From an uncultured Muribaculaceae bacterium (GTDB lineage Bacteria > Bacteroidota > Bacteroidia > Bacteroidales > Muribaculaceae), in the NCBI GenBank assembly GCA_947625935.1, contig CANQQE010000014.1:1-62274 (forward strand): a DNA stretch of 62,274 bases, given 5' to 3'. Numbering within the stretch: the first letter of the stretch is position 1; each line of letters begins with the position of its first letter. A program made the translations under genes and the position numbers. The notes under the pieces were generated by a model. It searched no databases and had not been told where the DNA came from. It worked only from the letters and a program-made list of their open reading frames with translations. Positions 17,192 to 26,369 of this stretch are shown in pieces.

Positions 17192-19744
17192 ATGGATACT
17201 AATTTTTCTAACCAGCTCAGAGCCGTGCTCGACCTAAGCAGACGGGAGGCAGTGAGGCACAACAACAACGCTATCACTCCGGCCCACTTGCTGCTCGCTT
17301 TAATCAGCGATTTCGGAAGCCGCGCCTTCCAGTTAGTCGAGGAGGCAAGCAACGGAGTATCGGCCTATGAGCTGCAACAGCAACTTGACAATCATCTTTT
17401 TGATTCGTCGGCGGCATCCCCGTCTGAGGTTGTCGTGACCGATCTCGCCAACCGCATCATAAAACTGAGCGTACTTGAATCAAGGATGATGCGAAGCGAC
17501 ACTGTAGACATTGAGCACCTGCTTCTTGCGATTTTTCATAATTCTGAGACACAATCCCAGCCGTTCATGCAACCGTTTAAAAACGCCGGGGTGACCTACG
17601 AGTCACTTTACGGACTACTGACAAATGTTTCTGATGCCCCAAGGGCCGGAGGCAATTTCGCCGATGACGACGACGATGATGACACCCTCCCGGGTGGCGA
17701 TTCCGAATCGTCATCATCATCCTCCGCATCCCATCAATCAAAGGGAGCGCAGAAACGCACATGCCAAGACACTCCTGTCCTTGACAAGTTTGGCAACGAC
17801 ATGACCCGCGCCGCTCAGGAAAACAGGCTTGACCCTATGGTTGGCCGCGAGGTAGAGATAGAGCGTCTTGCGCAGATTCTCAGCCGGCGCAAAAAGAACA
17901 ACCCCGTGCTGATAGGCGAACCTGGAGTGGGTAAGTCAGCCATTGTCGAAGGTCTCGCCTTGCGCATCGTCCAGCGGAAAGTGTCGAGAGTGCTTTTCGG
18001 AAAACGCGTGATTTCTCTTGACATGGCCGCCATTGTAGCCGGCACAAAATACCGCGGTCAATTTGAGGAACGAATCAAGGCTATTCTCAATGAATTGGCA
18101 AAGAACGATGACATAATTCTATTTATCGACGAGCTCCACACCATAGTCGGCGCGGGAAACGCCACAGGCACTATGGATGCGGCCAACCTGCTCAAACCGG
18201 CTCTTGCCCGCGGCGAAATTCAATGTATCGGCGCGACAACCCTCGATGAATATCGTAAAAACATCGAAAAAGACGGCGCCCTCGAACGCCGATTCCAAAA
18301 AGTAATGGTTGAGCCGACATCCCCCGAGGAAACGCTGACCATCCTCAACAACATCAAGGATAAATACGAACAGCACCACAACGTTACTTATACCCCCGAA
18401 GCCCTCGACGCCTGTGTGAAACTGACCGAACGCTACATAAGCGACCGCAATTTCCCCGACAAGGCAATCGACGCTATGGACGAAGCCGGATCACGCGTCC
18501 ATATCACCAACATCCACGTCCCTGAGGAAATGGAAAAACTTGAAAATGAGATTGCCGAGGTCGACGCCGCAAAGATGGAGGCCGTGAAAGCGCAAAACTT
18601 CGCCGAAGCCGCCAATCTGCGCGACCGGGGGCAATCACTCCGCGATTCTCTCGAATCCGTTAAAGAACGGTGGGAACGCCAGCTCGACGAGCAGCGCGAG
18701 ACGGTCGATGAGGAAAAAGTGGCTGAGGTTGTTGCTATGATGACCGGCGTGCCGGTGCAGCGCATAGCTCAGGACGAAGGGAACCGATTGCGCGAAATGG
18801 GACCTAAGCTCAAAAGCGAGATAATCGGGCAAAACCAGGCGATAGAAAAGATTGTCAAAGCCATACAACGTAATCGCGTAGGGCTGAAGGATCCAAACAA
18901 GCCGATTGGCACGTTTATGTTCCTTGGGCCGACAGGCGTGGGCAAAACACACCTCGCCAAGAAACTGGCGGAATATCTATTCGACTCAGCCGACACGCTG
19001 ATAAGGGTCGATATGAGCGAATATATGGAGAAATTCACCGTTTCACGTCTTGTTGGCGCCCCTCCGGGATATGTCGGTTATGAGGAAGGCGGACAGCTAA
19101 CCGAAAAAGTGCGTCGTCGCCCCTACTCTGTCGTTCTTCTTGATGAAATAGAAAAAGCCCACCCCGATGTGTTCAACCTGCTCCTGCAGGTAATGGATGA
19201 AGGACGGCTCACAGACAGCCTCGGACGTAAAGTCGATTTCAAGAACACTATTATTATAATGACATCCAATATCGGCACCCGTCAATTAAAAGATTTCGGA
19301 GCCGGTGTCGGATTCGCCACCAAGACTGTCGACAAGGAATATAGCCACGGGGTGCTTCAGAAAGCCCTCAACAAGGCTTTTGCCCCTGAGTTTCTCAACC
19401 GAATCGACGACATCGTTATGTTCGATACCCTCGACAAGGAAGCCATATTCAAAATTATCGACATCGAATTGGCGGGATTTTACAAGCGCATAGCATCATT
19501 GGGATACTCGCTCGTGATTGACGAGTCTGCTAAGAATTTCATAGCCGGGAAGGGCTACGATGCCCAATATGGGGCCCGACCGCTCAAACGCGCCATACAG
19601 AAGTATCTTGAAGATGAGCTTGCTGAACTAATCATCAACGCATCGATTAATCCGGGTGATACCATCAACGTCTCATTCGACACCGAAGCCGACAAGATCA
19701 AGATGGAGATAGACCGAAGTGGCGAGAAAAAACTTCAAAGCTGA
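17192..19744 (+). CDS. clpC: ClpC-type AAA+ unfoldase of the Clp protease
   Basis: An 850-residue Hsp100 unfoldase. Order of parts: Clp-N repeats (about 1-150); an acidic and Ser-rich linker (about 157-182); first AAA+ domain with Walker A GEPGVGKS (242-249) and Walker [10 protein letters not shown]; a short middle region with a UVR-type motif ([19 protein letters not shown], about 457-475) as in ClpC rather than the long ClpB coiled coil; second AAA+ domain with Walker [10 protein letters not shown] (about 577-585); and a VGF loop (GAGVGFAT, about 704) that docks on ClpP. It feeds substrates to ClpP for degradation. Divergent from gyrA behind a sigma-54-type promoter, followed by two hairpins and htpG. 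Confidence 0.93.
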   Translation: MDTNFSNQLRAVLDLSRREAVRHNNNAITPAHLLLALISDFGSRAFQLVEEASNGVSAYELQQQLDNHLFDSSAASPSEVVVTDLANRIIKLSVLESRMMRSDTVDIEHLLLAIFHNSETQSQPFMQPFKNAGVTYESLYGLLTNVSDAPRAGGNFADDDDDDDTLPGGDSESSSSSSASHQSKGAQKRTCQDTPVLDKFGNDMTRAAQENRLDPMVGREVEIERLAQILSRRKKNNPVLIGEPGVGKSAIVEGLALRIVQRKVSRVLFGKRVISLDMAAIVAGTKYRGQFEERIKAILNELAKNDDIILFIDELHTIVGAGNATGTMDAANLLKPALARGEIQCIGATTLDEYRKNIEKDGALERRFQKVMVEPTSPEETLTILNNIKDKYEQHHNVTYTPEALDACVKLTERYISDRNFPDKAIDAMDEAGSRVHITNIHVPEEMEKLENEIAEVDAAKMEAVKAQNFAEAANLRDRGQSLRDSLESVKERWERQLDEQRETVDEEKVAEVVAMMTGVPVQRIAQDEGNRLREMGPKLKSEIIGQNQAIEKIVKAIQRNRVGLKDPNKPIGTFMFLGPTGVGKTHLAKKLAEYLFDSADTLIRVDMSEYMEKFTVSRLVGAPPGYVGYEEGGQLTEKVRRRPYSVVLLDEIEKAHPDVFNLLLQVMDEGRLTDSLGRKVDFKNTIIIMTSNIGTRQLKDFGAGVGFATKTVDKEYSHGVLQKALNKAFAPEFLNRIDDIVMFDTLDKEAIFKIIDIELAGFYKRIASLGYSLVIDESAKNFIAGKGYDAQYGARPLKRAIQKYLEDELAELIINASINPGDTINVSFDTEADKIKMEIDRSGEKKLQS

Positions 19745-19764
19745 CCGATGTTTTTACATCGGTC
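19743..19764 (+). terminator. Hairpin at clpC stop
   Basis: GACCGATGT (19743-19751) and ACATCGGTC (19756-19764) form a perfect 9-bp stem beginning at the clpC stop codon. It has no T-tract, so it probably protects the 3' end or works with the stronger terminator 40 nt further on. Confidence 0.55.
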
Positions 19765-19800
19765 AAATTGGCAGATATTTTTAACATGATTTCAGAATAA

Positions 19801-19830
19801 ATGTCACTCCACAAGAGTGGCATTTATTTT
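19801..19830 (+). terminator. Rho-independent terminator after clpC
   Basis: ATGTCACTC (19801-19809) and GAGTGGCAT (19815-19823) pair with one wobble, followed by TTATTTT. It separates clpC from htpG 42 nt downstream. Confidence 0.75.
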
Positions 19831-19871
19831 GCTGTTTGTTCTAATAGAATAACATTAAAACTCCAAATATC

Positions 19872-21914
19872 ATGCAAAAAGGAACAATCGGGGTAACCAC
19901 TGAAAACATATTCCCCGTTATAAAAAAATTTTTGTACAGTGACCACGAGATTTTCCTCCGCGAGCTTGTCTCTAACGCCATCGACGCGACACAGAAACTC
20001 AAGACACTGTCATCGTTCGGAGAGTTCAAGGGTGAACTCGGGGAAATGAATGTCACAGTCACCGTGGACAAAGAAGCCGGCACTCTGACCGTCAGCGACC
20101 ATGGAATAGGCATGACAGCCGACGACATCGACAAATACATCAACCAGATCGCATTCTCCGGCGCCGAAGAATTTCTCGCCAAATACAAAGATAACGCCAA
20201 TGCAATCATAGGTCATTTTGGGCTGGGGTTCTACTCGGCGTTCATGGTAGCCAAGAAAGTCGAAATACGCTCACTGTCATATAAAGAAGGGGCTGAAGCC
20301 GTCAAATGGGAATGCGACGGTTCGCCTGAATATTCGATGGAGCCGATAACCAAGGAGTCACGCGGCACCGACATAATCCTCTACATCGACGATGACGACA
20401 AAGAATTCCTTGAACAGGACAAAATCGACTCTTTGCTCAAAAAATATTGCCGATTCCTCCCGGTTCCGGTTATTTCAGGCAAAGTCAAAGAATGGAAAGA
20501 CGGAAAATACGTTGACACTGACCGCGACAACGTCATAAACATAACCGAGCCGGCTTGGATGAAGAAACCCGCCGAACTCACCGACGAGGATTACCTGAAA
20601 TTCTATCATGACCTATACCCGGGTCAGGACGACCCTCTGTTTTGGATACATCTCAACGTCGACTATCCATTCACGCTTACGGGGATATTGTTCTTCCCTA
20701 AAATCAAGAATAACTTCGACATAACCAAAAACCGCATACAGCTCTACTGCAACCAAGTCTATGTCACAGATTCGGTCGAAGGTGTAGTTCCTGAGTTTCT
20801 AATGCTGCTCCAAGGCGTGATTGATTCACCTGACATCCCGCTTAACGTGTCGCGCTCATATCTGCAAAGCGACAGTGCGGTAAAGAAGATATCATCCTAC
20901 ATTACTAAGAAAGTCGCTTCACGACTTGAAGATATTTTCAAAAACGACAGAGCCGAATACGAAAAGAAATGGGACGACATCAAAATATTCATCGAATACG
21001 GTATGCTGACCGACGATAAATTCCGCGAGGCCGCGTTGAAGTTCGTGCTGCTCAAGGACACCGAAGGTAAGTACTATACCCTTGAAGAATACAAGGCATT
21101 GATTGAGGCCGCCCAGACCAACAAAGAAGGCAACATCGTCTATCTCTACGCCACTGATCCCGTAGCGCAGTACAACTACATCAAAGCCGCCACCGACAAG
21201 GGCTATGACGTTCTGTTGATGGATGGACAGCTCGACAGCCATTTCATCGGACTGCTCGAGCAGAAATTGGAAAAATCTCAGTTCGTACGCGTCGACAGCG
21301 ACATAATCGACAACCTCATAACAAAGGACAACAAGAAGGAAGTGCTGCTTACTCCCGTACAGCGCAACATCATGACCACCTTGTTCAAGTCCCAGACCCC
21401 CGAGGTCGACAAAGCTCAGTTCCTCGTAGCATTTGAGGCATTAACACCCGAGGACGCACCAATCGTGATTACTCAAAACGAGTATATGCGACGCATGAAA
21501 GATATGGCGGCCATGCAGCCAGGCATGAGCTTCTACGGAGAGCTTCCCGACAGCTACAACCTTATTGTCAATACCGAGCACCCGTTAATCGTCAGATTGC
21601 GCGACGAAGCCACCGATGCGCTCGAATCAACCGTCGCACCGATTGAGGAGCAGATTGAGGCTAAGAACACCGAGATTACTTCTATACGCGACAATGCCAA
21701 AGACGGCAAGCTCAGTGATGAAGACTCAAAGAAATCCTCTCAACTCGAAGGGGAGGTAAACGAACTCCGCAGCCGACAGACAACAGCCGTAAGCGATTAT
21801 GCGAAAGGCCAACCCCTCGTCAAGCAGCTCATCGACCTCGCATTGCTCGGCAACGGGTTGTTGAAAGGCTCGGACCTCAGCGAATTCATCCGCCGTTCCG
21901 TTTCTCTGCTATAA
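19872..21914 (+). CDS. htpG: Chaperone HtpG (bacterial Hsp90)
   Basis: A 680-residue ATP-dependent chaperone. The N-terminal GHKL ATPase shows LRELVSNAIDATQKLKTL (catalytic Glu and Asn), VSDHGIGMTADDI and GHFGLGFYSAFMVA, all in the first ~120 residues. The middle domain has the NVSRSYLQSD motif with the catalytic-loop Arg (about 325-334). The C-terminal dimerisation part contains a charged coiled segment (about 575-640) rich in Glu and Lys. Length is close to other Bacteroidales HtpG proteins. Its position right after clpC puts two protein quality-control genes side by side, though separate terminators suggest independent control. Confidence 0.97.
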   Translation: MQKGTIGVTTENIFPVIKKFLYSDHEIFLRELVSNAIDATQKLKTLSSFGEFKGELGEMNVTVTVDKEAGTLTVSDHGIGMTADDIDKYINQIAFSGAEEFLAKYKDNANAIIGHFGLGFYSAFMVAKKVEIRSLSYKEGAEAVKWECDGSPEYSMEPITKESRGTDIILYIDDDDKEFLEQDKIDSLLKKYCRFLPVPVISGKVKEWKDGKYVDTDRDNVINITEPAWMKKPAELTDEDYLKFYHDLYPGQDDPLFWIHLNVDYPFTLTGILFFPKIKNNFDITKNRIQLYCNQVYVTDSVEGVVPEFLMLLQGVIDSPDIPLNVSRSYLQSDSAVKKISSYITKKVASRLEDIFKNDRAEYEKKWDDIKIFIEYGMLTDDKFREAALKFVLLKDTEGKYYTLEEYKALIEAAQTNKEGNIVYLYATDPVAQYNYIKAATDKGYDVLLMDGQLDSHFIGLLEQKLEKSQFVRVDSDIIDNLITKDNKKEVLLTPVQRNIMTTLFKSQTPEVDKAQFLVAFEALTPEDAPIVITQNEYMRRMKDMAAMQPGMSFYGELPDSYNLIVNTEHPLIVRLRDEATDALESTVAPIEEQIEAKNTEITSIRDNAKDGKLSDEDSKKSSQLEGEVNELRSRQTTAVSDYAKGQPLVKQLIDLALLGNGLLKGSDLSEFIRRSVSLL

Positions 21915-21946
21915 CGCCACGACACTAATATCCCTATAAAACGTCA

Positions 21947-21980
21947 CCGCCCCGCTGCCTTTAGCCAGACAGCGGGGCGG
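21947..21980. terminator. GC-rich terminator between htpG and small leftward gene
   Basis: CCGCCCCGCTG (21947-21957) and CAGCGGGGCGG (21970-21980) form a perfect 11-bp stem with a 12-nt loop between two converging genes. The downstream bases (TATCCTT) are only weakly T-rich, but position and strength support a bidirectional terminator. Confidence 0.75.
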
Positions 21981-22011
21981 TATCCTTACATCCCTGACAC
22001 ACTCTAAGTAT

Positions 22012-22230
22012 TTAGTCATAACATCTTCCATCGTTATACTTCATTGTGTCGCGCTCCACATAGAAACGTATTATCGAATACAACATACGCTGGTAGGGCG
22101 ATAATGGAGAGGGACAACCGCCGAGAATCATCTCCTCGGCCAAAGCCGTAGTTATAGCCGAGCGTTCCTGCTCCGGCAACGACTTCAGTGTGTTGATCAC
22201 ATGGGGCGTGATGATTATAGCCTGATTCAT
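22012..22230 (-). CDS. Small uncharacterised cytoplasmic protein (72 aa)
   Basis: A 72-residue protein without signal peptide or membrane helix. It is mostly helical by composition: ITPHVINTLKSLPEQERSAI, then TALAEEMILGG, then YQRMLYSIIRFYVERDTMKY. I do not recognise a named family. It is bounded by terminator-like hairpins on both sides (21947-21980 and 22266-22300), indicating a single-gene transcript, and its codon use matches the surrounding core genes, which supports it being real. Confidence 0.7.
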   Translation of the reverse strand: MNQAIIITPHVINTLKSLPEQERSAITTALAEEMILGGCPSPLSPYQRMLYSIIRFYVERDTMKYNDGRCYD

Positions 22231-22265
22231 GACATTGAGATTTATTTATCTTACGTCACAAAATT

Positions 22266-22300
22266 AGACTGGCCTATGGGCAACACTCATGGGCCAGTCT
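22266..22300 (-). terminator. Terminator of DUF4136 lipoprotein gene
   Basis: AGACTGGCC (22266-22274) and GGCCAGTCT (22292-22300) form a perfect 9-bp stem; on the minus strand it is followed by AATTTTG. It lies 28 nt beyond the leftward lipoprotein stop. Confidence 0.7.
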
Positions 22301-22327
22301 TGTTAATATATGCTAATAACATCAATT

Positions 22328-22924
22328 CTATTTTCTATACTGAGGCAACAGCGGTACCGGGAATTTAGAGAACAGCACTTGAACAGCCTGAGCAATTCCC
22401 TCAAGATTTCTGTATTGCCCTTGCCCGTTATTTATAATTGTGGCGACCGACGACGAGTACAGCGGCAGCTTCTCGTTGATATTGACCATATCCATTGTCA
22501 GGACTCCCTCTTTATATATTCCGGTTATGACCTGCGCGTTTGAATAATAGTTACTCCAATAATAGCTGCGCGGATACATCCAGTATGGGTAATAAGGCCC
22601 GCTGTATGGAAAATATCCCGGCGGGATGGCAGGTTCGGTCTGAATTTCACGCTGAGTAGTGACTGCAATGTTGATAAGCAGCGGCGAGTCGGGGTTCTCC
22701 GTAAAACCGCGTTCAACCATCTGCTCCCTTATGGCAGCGGCTATGTTATAGTATGTGACCATCTCCATTCCGGGCGGCAGCTTACCCATGTCGGGAGTTA
22801 CAATACGGAAAGTGTGATAACTCCGCAAATCGGCATTGTTGTAAACCTCACTGTTTACAAGCGTATAGGGGCTACAGGCCGTCAATAAAGCGGCTATTGC
22901 CAAAAAAGCGAATAACTTTTTCAT
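22328..22924 (-). CDS. DUF4136-type lipoprotein
   Basis: A 198-residue lipoprotein: signal peptide MKKLFAFLAIAALLTAC with the lipobox LTAC, cysteine at residue 17. The mature domain has the features of DUF4136: DLRSYHTFRIV near the start, an AAAIREQMVERGFTEN helix-strand unit, VTTQREIQTEP, a Tyr/Pro/Trp-rich loop, and a C-terminal ATIINNGQ...IAQAVQVLFSKFP helix. Family function is unknown; it is anchored to a membrane. I prefer the second Met (22924), which starts a standard MKK signal, over the Met two codons upstream. Confidence 0.85.
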   Translation of the reverse strand: MKKLFAFLAIAALLTACSPYTLVNSEVYNNADLRSYHTFRIVTPDMGKLPPGMEMVTYYNIAAAIREQMVERGFTENPDSPLLINIAVTTQREIQTEPAIPPGYFPYSGPYYPYWMYPRSYYWSNYYSNAQVITGIYKEGVLTMDMVNINEKLPLYSSSVATIINNGQGQYRNLEGIAQAVQVLFSKFPVPLLPQYRK

Positions 22925-23069
22925 AAGCATGGATTTATCTTAATTAACTTATGAATTATAAACAACATAACCCATGGTCAGTTCAACTGCTACGCAACGT
23001 TTAGCCACCGTATAAAATATTTTTTGAGTTATTTTTTGTTAATTGTGCAATATATCAAACAAATATCCC

Positions 23070-23077
23070 TACATTTG
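23070..23077 (+). promoter_or_regulatory. -7 box of the 23157 gene
   Basis: TACATTTG is an exact TAnnTTTG, giving a leader of about 75 nt. A -33 TTTG at 23035-23038 is too far away, so only the -7 element is supported. Confidence 0.5.
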
Positions 23078-23156
23078 CAAACATAAAAATTTGACCTAAA
23101 AATTCGTAGAGAATATCATTAAACACTTATATTGTTAATCTTTAAATCATCTTTTA

Positions 23157-23993
23157 ATGAAAAAATTTTACCTCCTTTTGACAGCTCTTTTTGTAGCTGT
23201 AGCCGCTAACGCCGCTGATTGGTATCTGATTGGCGCATTCAATGGTTGGGCTCTCGCAGATCCCGCTGCTAAATTCACCGAAAAATCTGCCGGTGTTTAC
23301 GAGCTCGAAATGGCTGAGTTGTCAACCAACTTCAAAATCAACAGCGGTACTTGGGCCGATGAATTTGGCGCAGCTTCAGGCAAAGTTGAATTAGGTGTTC
23401 CTTTCGCTCTCGCAGGCTCAGGCTCCGGCAACATCAACTTCCTTGACATGGATGCCATCACCAATGCCAAATTGGTTCTCAACACCAACGACAAAACCCT
23501 CCTTGTCACTGGCCAGAAGAAAGTGGTTGAAAAAGTTTGGTACATCTGCGGTATTGGCGGAAACTACGAGGTCTGGGGTGACAAAACCTACGAATTCTCT
23601 AAAACCGAAACCGAAGGAATCTACAAAATTATCGCCCTTGACATCACCACAGGAACCACCGGTTTCAAAATCTCAACCGCAAACTGGGCCGAGCAATATG
23701 GCGCTGCTGACCCCTCAGCATCTATCCAATACGGTCAATTCTCTGCCGTACTCGGTGAAGTTAGCTTCGGTGGCGATGTGCCCATCGGCTTGACCGGCAA
23801 ATGGGATGTTACCTGGGATTACAACAACCTAACCGTATCGTTCAAACAGAACACAGGTGTTGAGGAAATCGAGTTCGACGCCAACGAGGCTATCGAATAC
23901 TTCAACCTTCAGGGTGTCCGCGTTGAAAACCCCGCTAACGGTCTTTACATCGCTAAACAAGGCGACAAAATCGCTAAAGTGCTTGTAAAATAA
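23157..23993 (+). CDS. Exported two-module beta protein with sorting-type C-terminus
   Basis: A 278-residue secreted protein: signal peptide MKKFYLLLTALFVAVAANA, then two related modules beginning ADWYLIGAFNGWALADPAAK (about residue 20) and KVWYICGIGGNYEVWGD (about 127), each with a KI-type strand motif (NFKINSGTWADEFGAA; GFKISTANWAEQYGAA). The WYLIGxFNGW opening resembles carbohydrate- or glycogen-binding beta sandwiches. The last ~45 residues (AIEYFNLQGVRVENPANGLY, then IAKQGDKIAKVLVK) are the common Bacteroidales C-terminal domain similar to type 9 secretion sorting tails. Inference: surface-exposed glycan-binding protein. A 12-bp terminator follows. Confidence 0.75.
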   Translation: MKKFYLLLTALFVAVAANAADWYLIGAFNGWALADPAAKFTEKSAGVYELEMAELSTNFKINSGTWADEFGAASGKVELGVPFALAGSGSGNINFLDMDAITNAKLVLNTNDKTLLVTGQKKVVEKVWYICGIGGNYEVWGDKTYEFSKTETEGIYKIIALDITTGTTGFKISTANWAEQYGAADPSASIQYGQFSAVLGEVSFGGDVPIGLTGKWDVTWDYNNLTVSFKQNTGVEEIEFDANEAIEYFNLQGVRVENPANGLYIAKQGDKIAKVLVK

Positions 23994-24020
23994 GCCCTTA
24001 AATAGATTTTAACTTATTAT

Positions 24021-24053
24021 AACCCGCTCACTTGAAAAAGTGGCGGGTTTTTT
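24021..24053 (+). terminator. Strong terminator after the two-module gene
   Basis: AACCCGCTCACTT (24021-24033) pairs with AAGTGGCGGGTT (24038-24049) with one bulged T, followed by a run of six T (24048-24053). Confidence 0.85.
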
Positions 24054-24128
24054 ATTATTTTTGAACCCGCATAACGACACTTTTTTAGCGATTTTGCTTA
24101 CCTACACTTACCTCAACAACCTGATATT

Positions 24129-24362
24129 ATGACCGATATTACAGAATTGTTTGAATCCCTGCTTGCCGAACACGACAGCATCGACATTGCCGAGGCCGAG
24201 TTCAAAAGGCTGATTGCCGAAGACTCCGGGCTTAAAGAGATGTATAGCGACTGGTGTGAGGCGGTTGGCAGCACTGAAAAACACGGCTTTTTTGATTTCG
24301 CCGAAGAATACAAGGATTCCCGTGATTCAGTGTGGGACTCATTGACCGACTATGACGAATAA
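24129..24362 (+). CDS. Small acidic protein upstream of aguA (77 aa)
   Basis: A 77-residue acidic protein without signal peptide, dominated by Asp, Glu and aromatic residues (LFESLLAEHDSIDIAEAEFK, then GLKEMYSDWCEAVG). No family recognised. Its last codons overlap the aguA start by 11 nt (24352-24362), a coupling that argues for a real gene and for co-expression with putrescine synthesis. It could act as a small regulatory or adaptor protein; that is speculation. Confidence 0.7.
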   Translation: MTDITELFESLLAEHDSIDIAEAEFKRLIAEDSGLKEMYSDWCEAVGSTEKHGFFDFAEEYKDSRDSVWDSLTDYDE

Positions 24363-25413
24363 AAATCATAACACCCCGGCGCACAGGATGCCCGCCGAAT
24401 GGGAGATGAATCAATCGGTAATGATCACTCTCCCCCATCCGCTTACCGACTGGGCATATATGCTCGACGAAGTGAGGGAATGCTACTTTGAGATAATAAA
24501 AGCGATTGCCGACGATTGCCGGCTGCTTATCGTCACCTCCGACCTGATAGCCGACTCACTTCTAATCGCAGGAATCCCCGGAGTAAACCGCGGCAACATC
24601 TCATATGCGGCGATACCGACCAACGACACATGGATTCGCGACTACGGGTTTATCACAACCGTGACACCCGACGGCCTATGCGAGCTCAACGATTTCAAGT
24701 TCAACGGCTGGGGGTTGAAATTCGCCGCCGACAAAGATAATCTGGTCACAAGTGTGCTTTGCGCTCAATCGGGTGCCGTCTGTGGCAACTACATCAACCG
24801 GCTCAGTTTTGTGCTTGAAGGCGGATCCATCGAAAGCGACGGATGCGGAACGCTTCTAACAACGACTCGCTGCCTCATGTCGCCAAACCGCAATGGAGGC
24901 ATGACGAGGCAGCAAATCGAAGACTACATTTCCGACAGTCTCGGTGCCAGAAAAATGCTGTGGCTCGACCATGGTGCGTTGATAGGTGACGACACCGACA
25001 GCCACATCGACACTTTAGCCCGGCTCGCTCCGGCCAACACCATCCTTTATGTGGCCTGCGATGACGCCGCCGATCCACATTTCGAGGAACTGGAGCTGAT
25101 GAAGCGGCAATTGGAAGGGTTCACAAACGCCGATGGAGAAAGTTTCAGACTATTGCCGTTGCCACTCCCGACACCTATATATGACGAAGACGGATTGCGT
25201 CTTCCCGCGACATATGCCAACTACCTCATCACCCCGCATTCAGTGATAATGCCGGTCTACGGACAACCCGACAACGACCGCCGGGCTATGGAGCAGATAG
25301 CACGGGCATTCCCGGAACATGACATCAAGACCGTTGATTGCCGCGCGCTCATCAAACAGCACGGCTCTCTACATTGCGCCACGATGCAGACATCTAACTC
25401 AGTCATAAAATGA
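24352..25413 (+). CDS. aguA: Agmatine deiminase
   Basis: A 353-residue agmatine deiminase family enzyme (guanidino-modifying superfamily), converting agmatine to N-carbamoylputrescine and ammonia. The entry MPAEWEMNQSVMITLPHP, TNDTWIRDYGFI with the substrate Asp, EGGSIESDG, WLDHGALIGDDTDSHIDTLA with catalytic His and Asp, and the nucleophile Cys342 in GSLHCATMQ are all present. Its stop overlaps the aguB start (ATGA at 25410-25413), so the two enzymes of the pathway are translated together. The same superfamily includes Porphyromonas peptidylarginine deiminase, but the pairing with aguB decides for the agmatine route. Confidence 0.93.
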   Translation: MTNKNHNTPAHRMPAEWEMNQSVMITLPHPLTDWAYMLDEVRECYFEIIKAIADDCRLLIVTSDLIADSLLIAGIPGVNRGNISYAAIPTNDTWIRDYGFITTVTPDGLCELNDFKFNGWGLKFAADKDNLVTSVLCAQSGAVCGNYINRLSFVLEGGSIESDGCGTLLTTTRCLMSPNRNGGMTRQQIEDYISDSLGARKMLWLDHGALIGDDTDSHIDTLARLAPANTILYVACDDAADPHFEELELMKRQLEGFTNADGESFRLLPLPLPTPIYDEDGLRLPATYANYLITPHSVIMPVYGQPDNDRRAMEQIARAFPEHDIKTVDCRALIKQHGSLHCATMQTSNSVIK

Positions 25414-26285
25414 AAGTAGGATTAATACAGCAGCACAACACCGCCGCCATCGACGGTAACCGGGCGAGACTTGCCGACAAGATAAGAAAACTCGCCGCTG
25501 ATGGAGCCGAGCTGATAGTGAATCAGGAGCTTCACGATTCTCTCTATTTTTGCCAGGAGGAATCGGTCGATTCATGCGACCTCGCAATCGGGTTACACTC
25601 CCCCGTCATCGACTTCTACGGGGCACTCGCCCGCGAGACGTCTACCGTGATCGTCACCTCAATTTTTGAGCGTCGCGCCCCCGGTCTATACCATAACACG
25701 GCAGTGGTATTTGAAAAAGACGGCTCAATAGCCGGCAAATACCGAAAGATGCACATTCCCGATGACCCCGCATACTATGAGAAATTCTACTTCACCCCCG
25801 GCGACATCGGATTTGAACCTATCGACACATCAGTTGGTAGTCTTGGTGTGATGGTCTGCTGGGATCAATGGTATCCGGAGGGAGCCAGACTGATGGCGCT
25901 TAAAGGCGCACAATTGCTAATCTACCCTACCGCTATAGGCACAGAAAGCACCGACACGCTCGACGAGCAAGCCCGGCAACTTGAAGCATGGGTCACCGTT
26001 CAACGCGGCCACGCCGTTGCCAACGGGTTGCCGGTGATAGCTGTCAACCGTGTTGGACATGAGTCAGACCCGTCACAGCGCACCGCCGGCATAACCTTCT
26101 GGGGCAATAGCTTCGTGGCCGGGCCACAAGGAGAGTTCTTGTTCCGGGCTCCTGCCGATTGTGAGACTGAGGCTATCGTAGACATCGACATGAACCGTTC
26201 CGAGCAGGTGCGACGATGGTGGCCGTTCCTCCGCGACCGACGCATAGACGCATATTCCGGCCTGACCGCCCGCTACCTTGACTGA
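25410..26285 (+). CDS. aguB: N-carbamoylputrescine amidase
   Basis: A 291-residue nitrilase-family amidohydrolase that cleaves N-carbamoylputrescine to putrescine, CO2 and ammonia. The catalytic triad is visible: Glu40 (IVNQELHDS), Lys113 (GKYRKMHIPDDP) and Cys150 (GVMVCWDQWYPEGAR). The block YYEKFYFTPGD is characteristic of the plant and bacterial carbamoylputrescine amidases. It completes the agmatine branch of polyamine synthesis with aguA; an arginine decarboxylase is not in this window. Followed by a hairpin at 26316-26349. Confidence 0.95.
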   Translation: MKVGLIQQHNTAAIDGNRARLADKIRKLAADGAELIVNQELHDSLYFCQEESVDSCDLAIGLHSPVIDFYGALARETSTVIVTSIFERRAPGLYHNTAVVFEKDGSIAGKYRKMHIPDDPAYYEKFYFTPGDIGFEPIDTSVGSLGVMVCWDQWYPEGARLMALKGAQLLIYPTAIGTESTDTLDEQARQLEAWVTVQRGHAVANGLPVIAVNRVGHESDPSQRTAGITFWGNSFVAGPQGEFLFRAPADCETEAIVDIDMNRSEQVRRWWPFLRDRRIDAYSGLTARYLD

Positions 26286-26315
26286 CGGGACAACCAAACA
26301 TCCGATACGAAACGA

Positions 26316-26349
26316 AGCGACCCTCCGGCACTATCGCCTGAGGGCCGCT
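26316..26349. terminator. Hairpin between aguB and OmpP1-like gene
   Basis: AGCGACCCTC (26316-26325) and GAGGGCCGCT (26340-26349) pair with one mismatch around a 14-nt loop, then TTATTAC. It lies between two convergent stop codons and could serve both. Confidence 0.65.
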
Positions 26350-26369
26350 TTATTACATCAACGGTTGAA

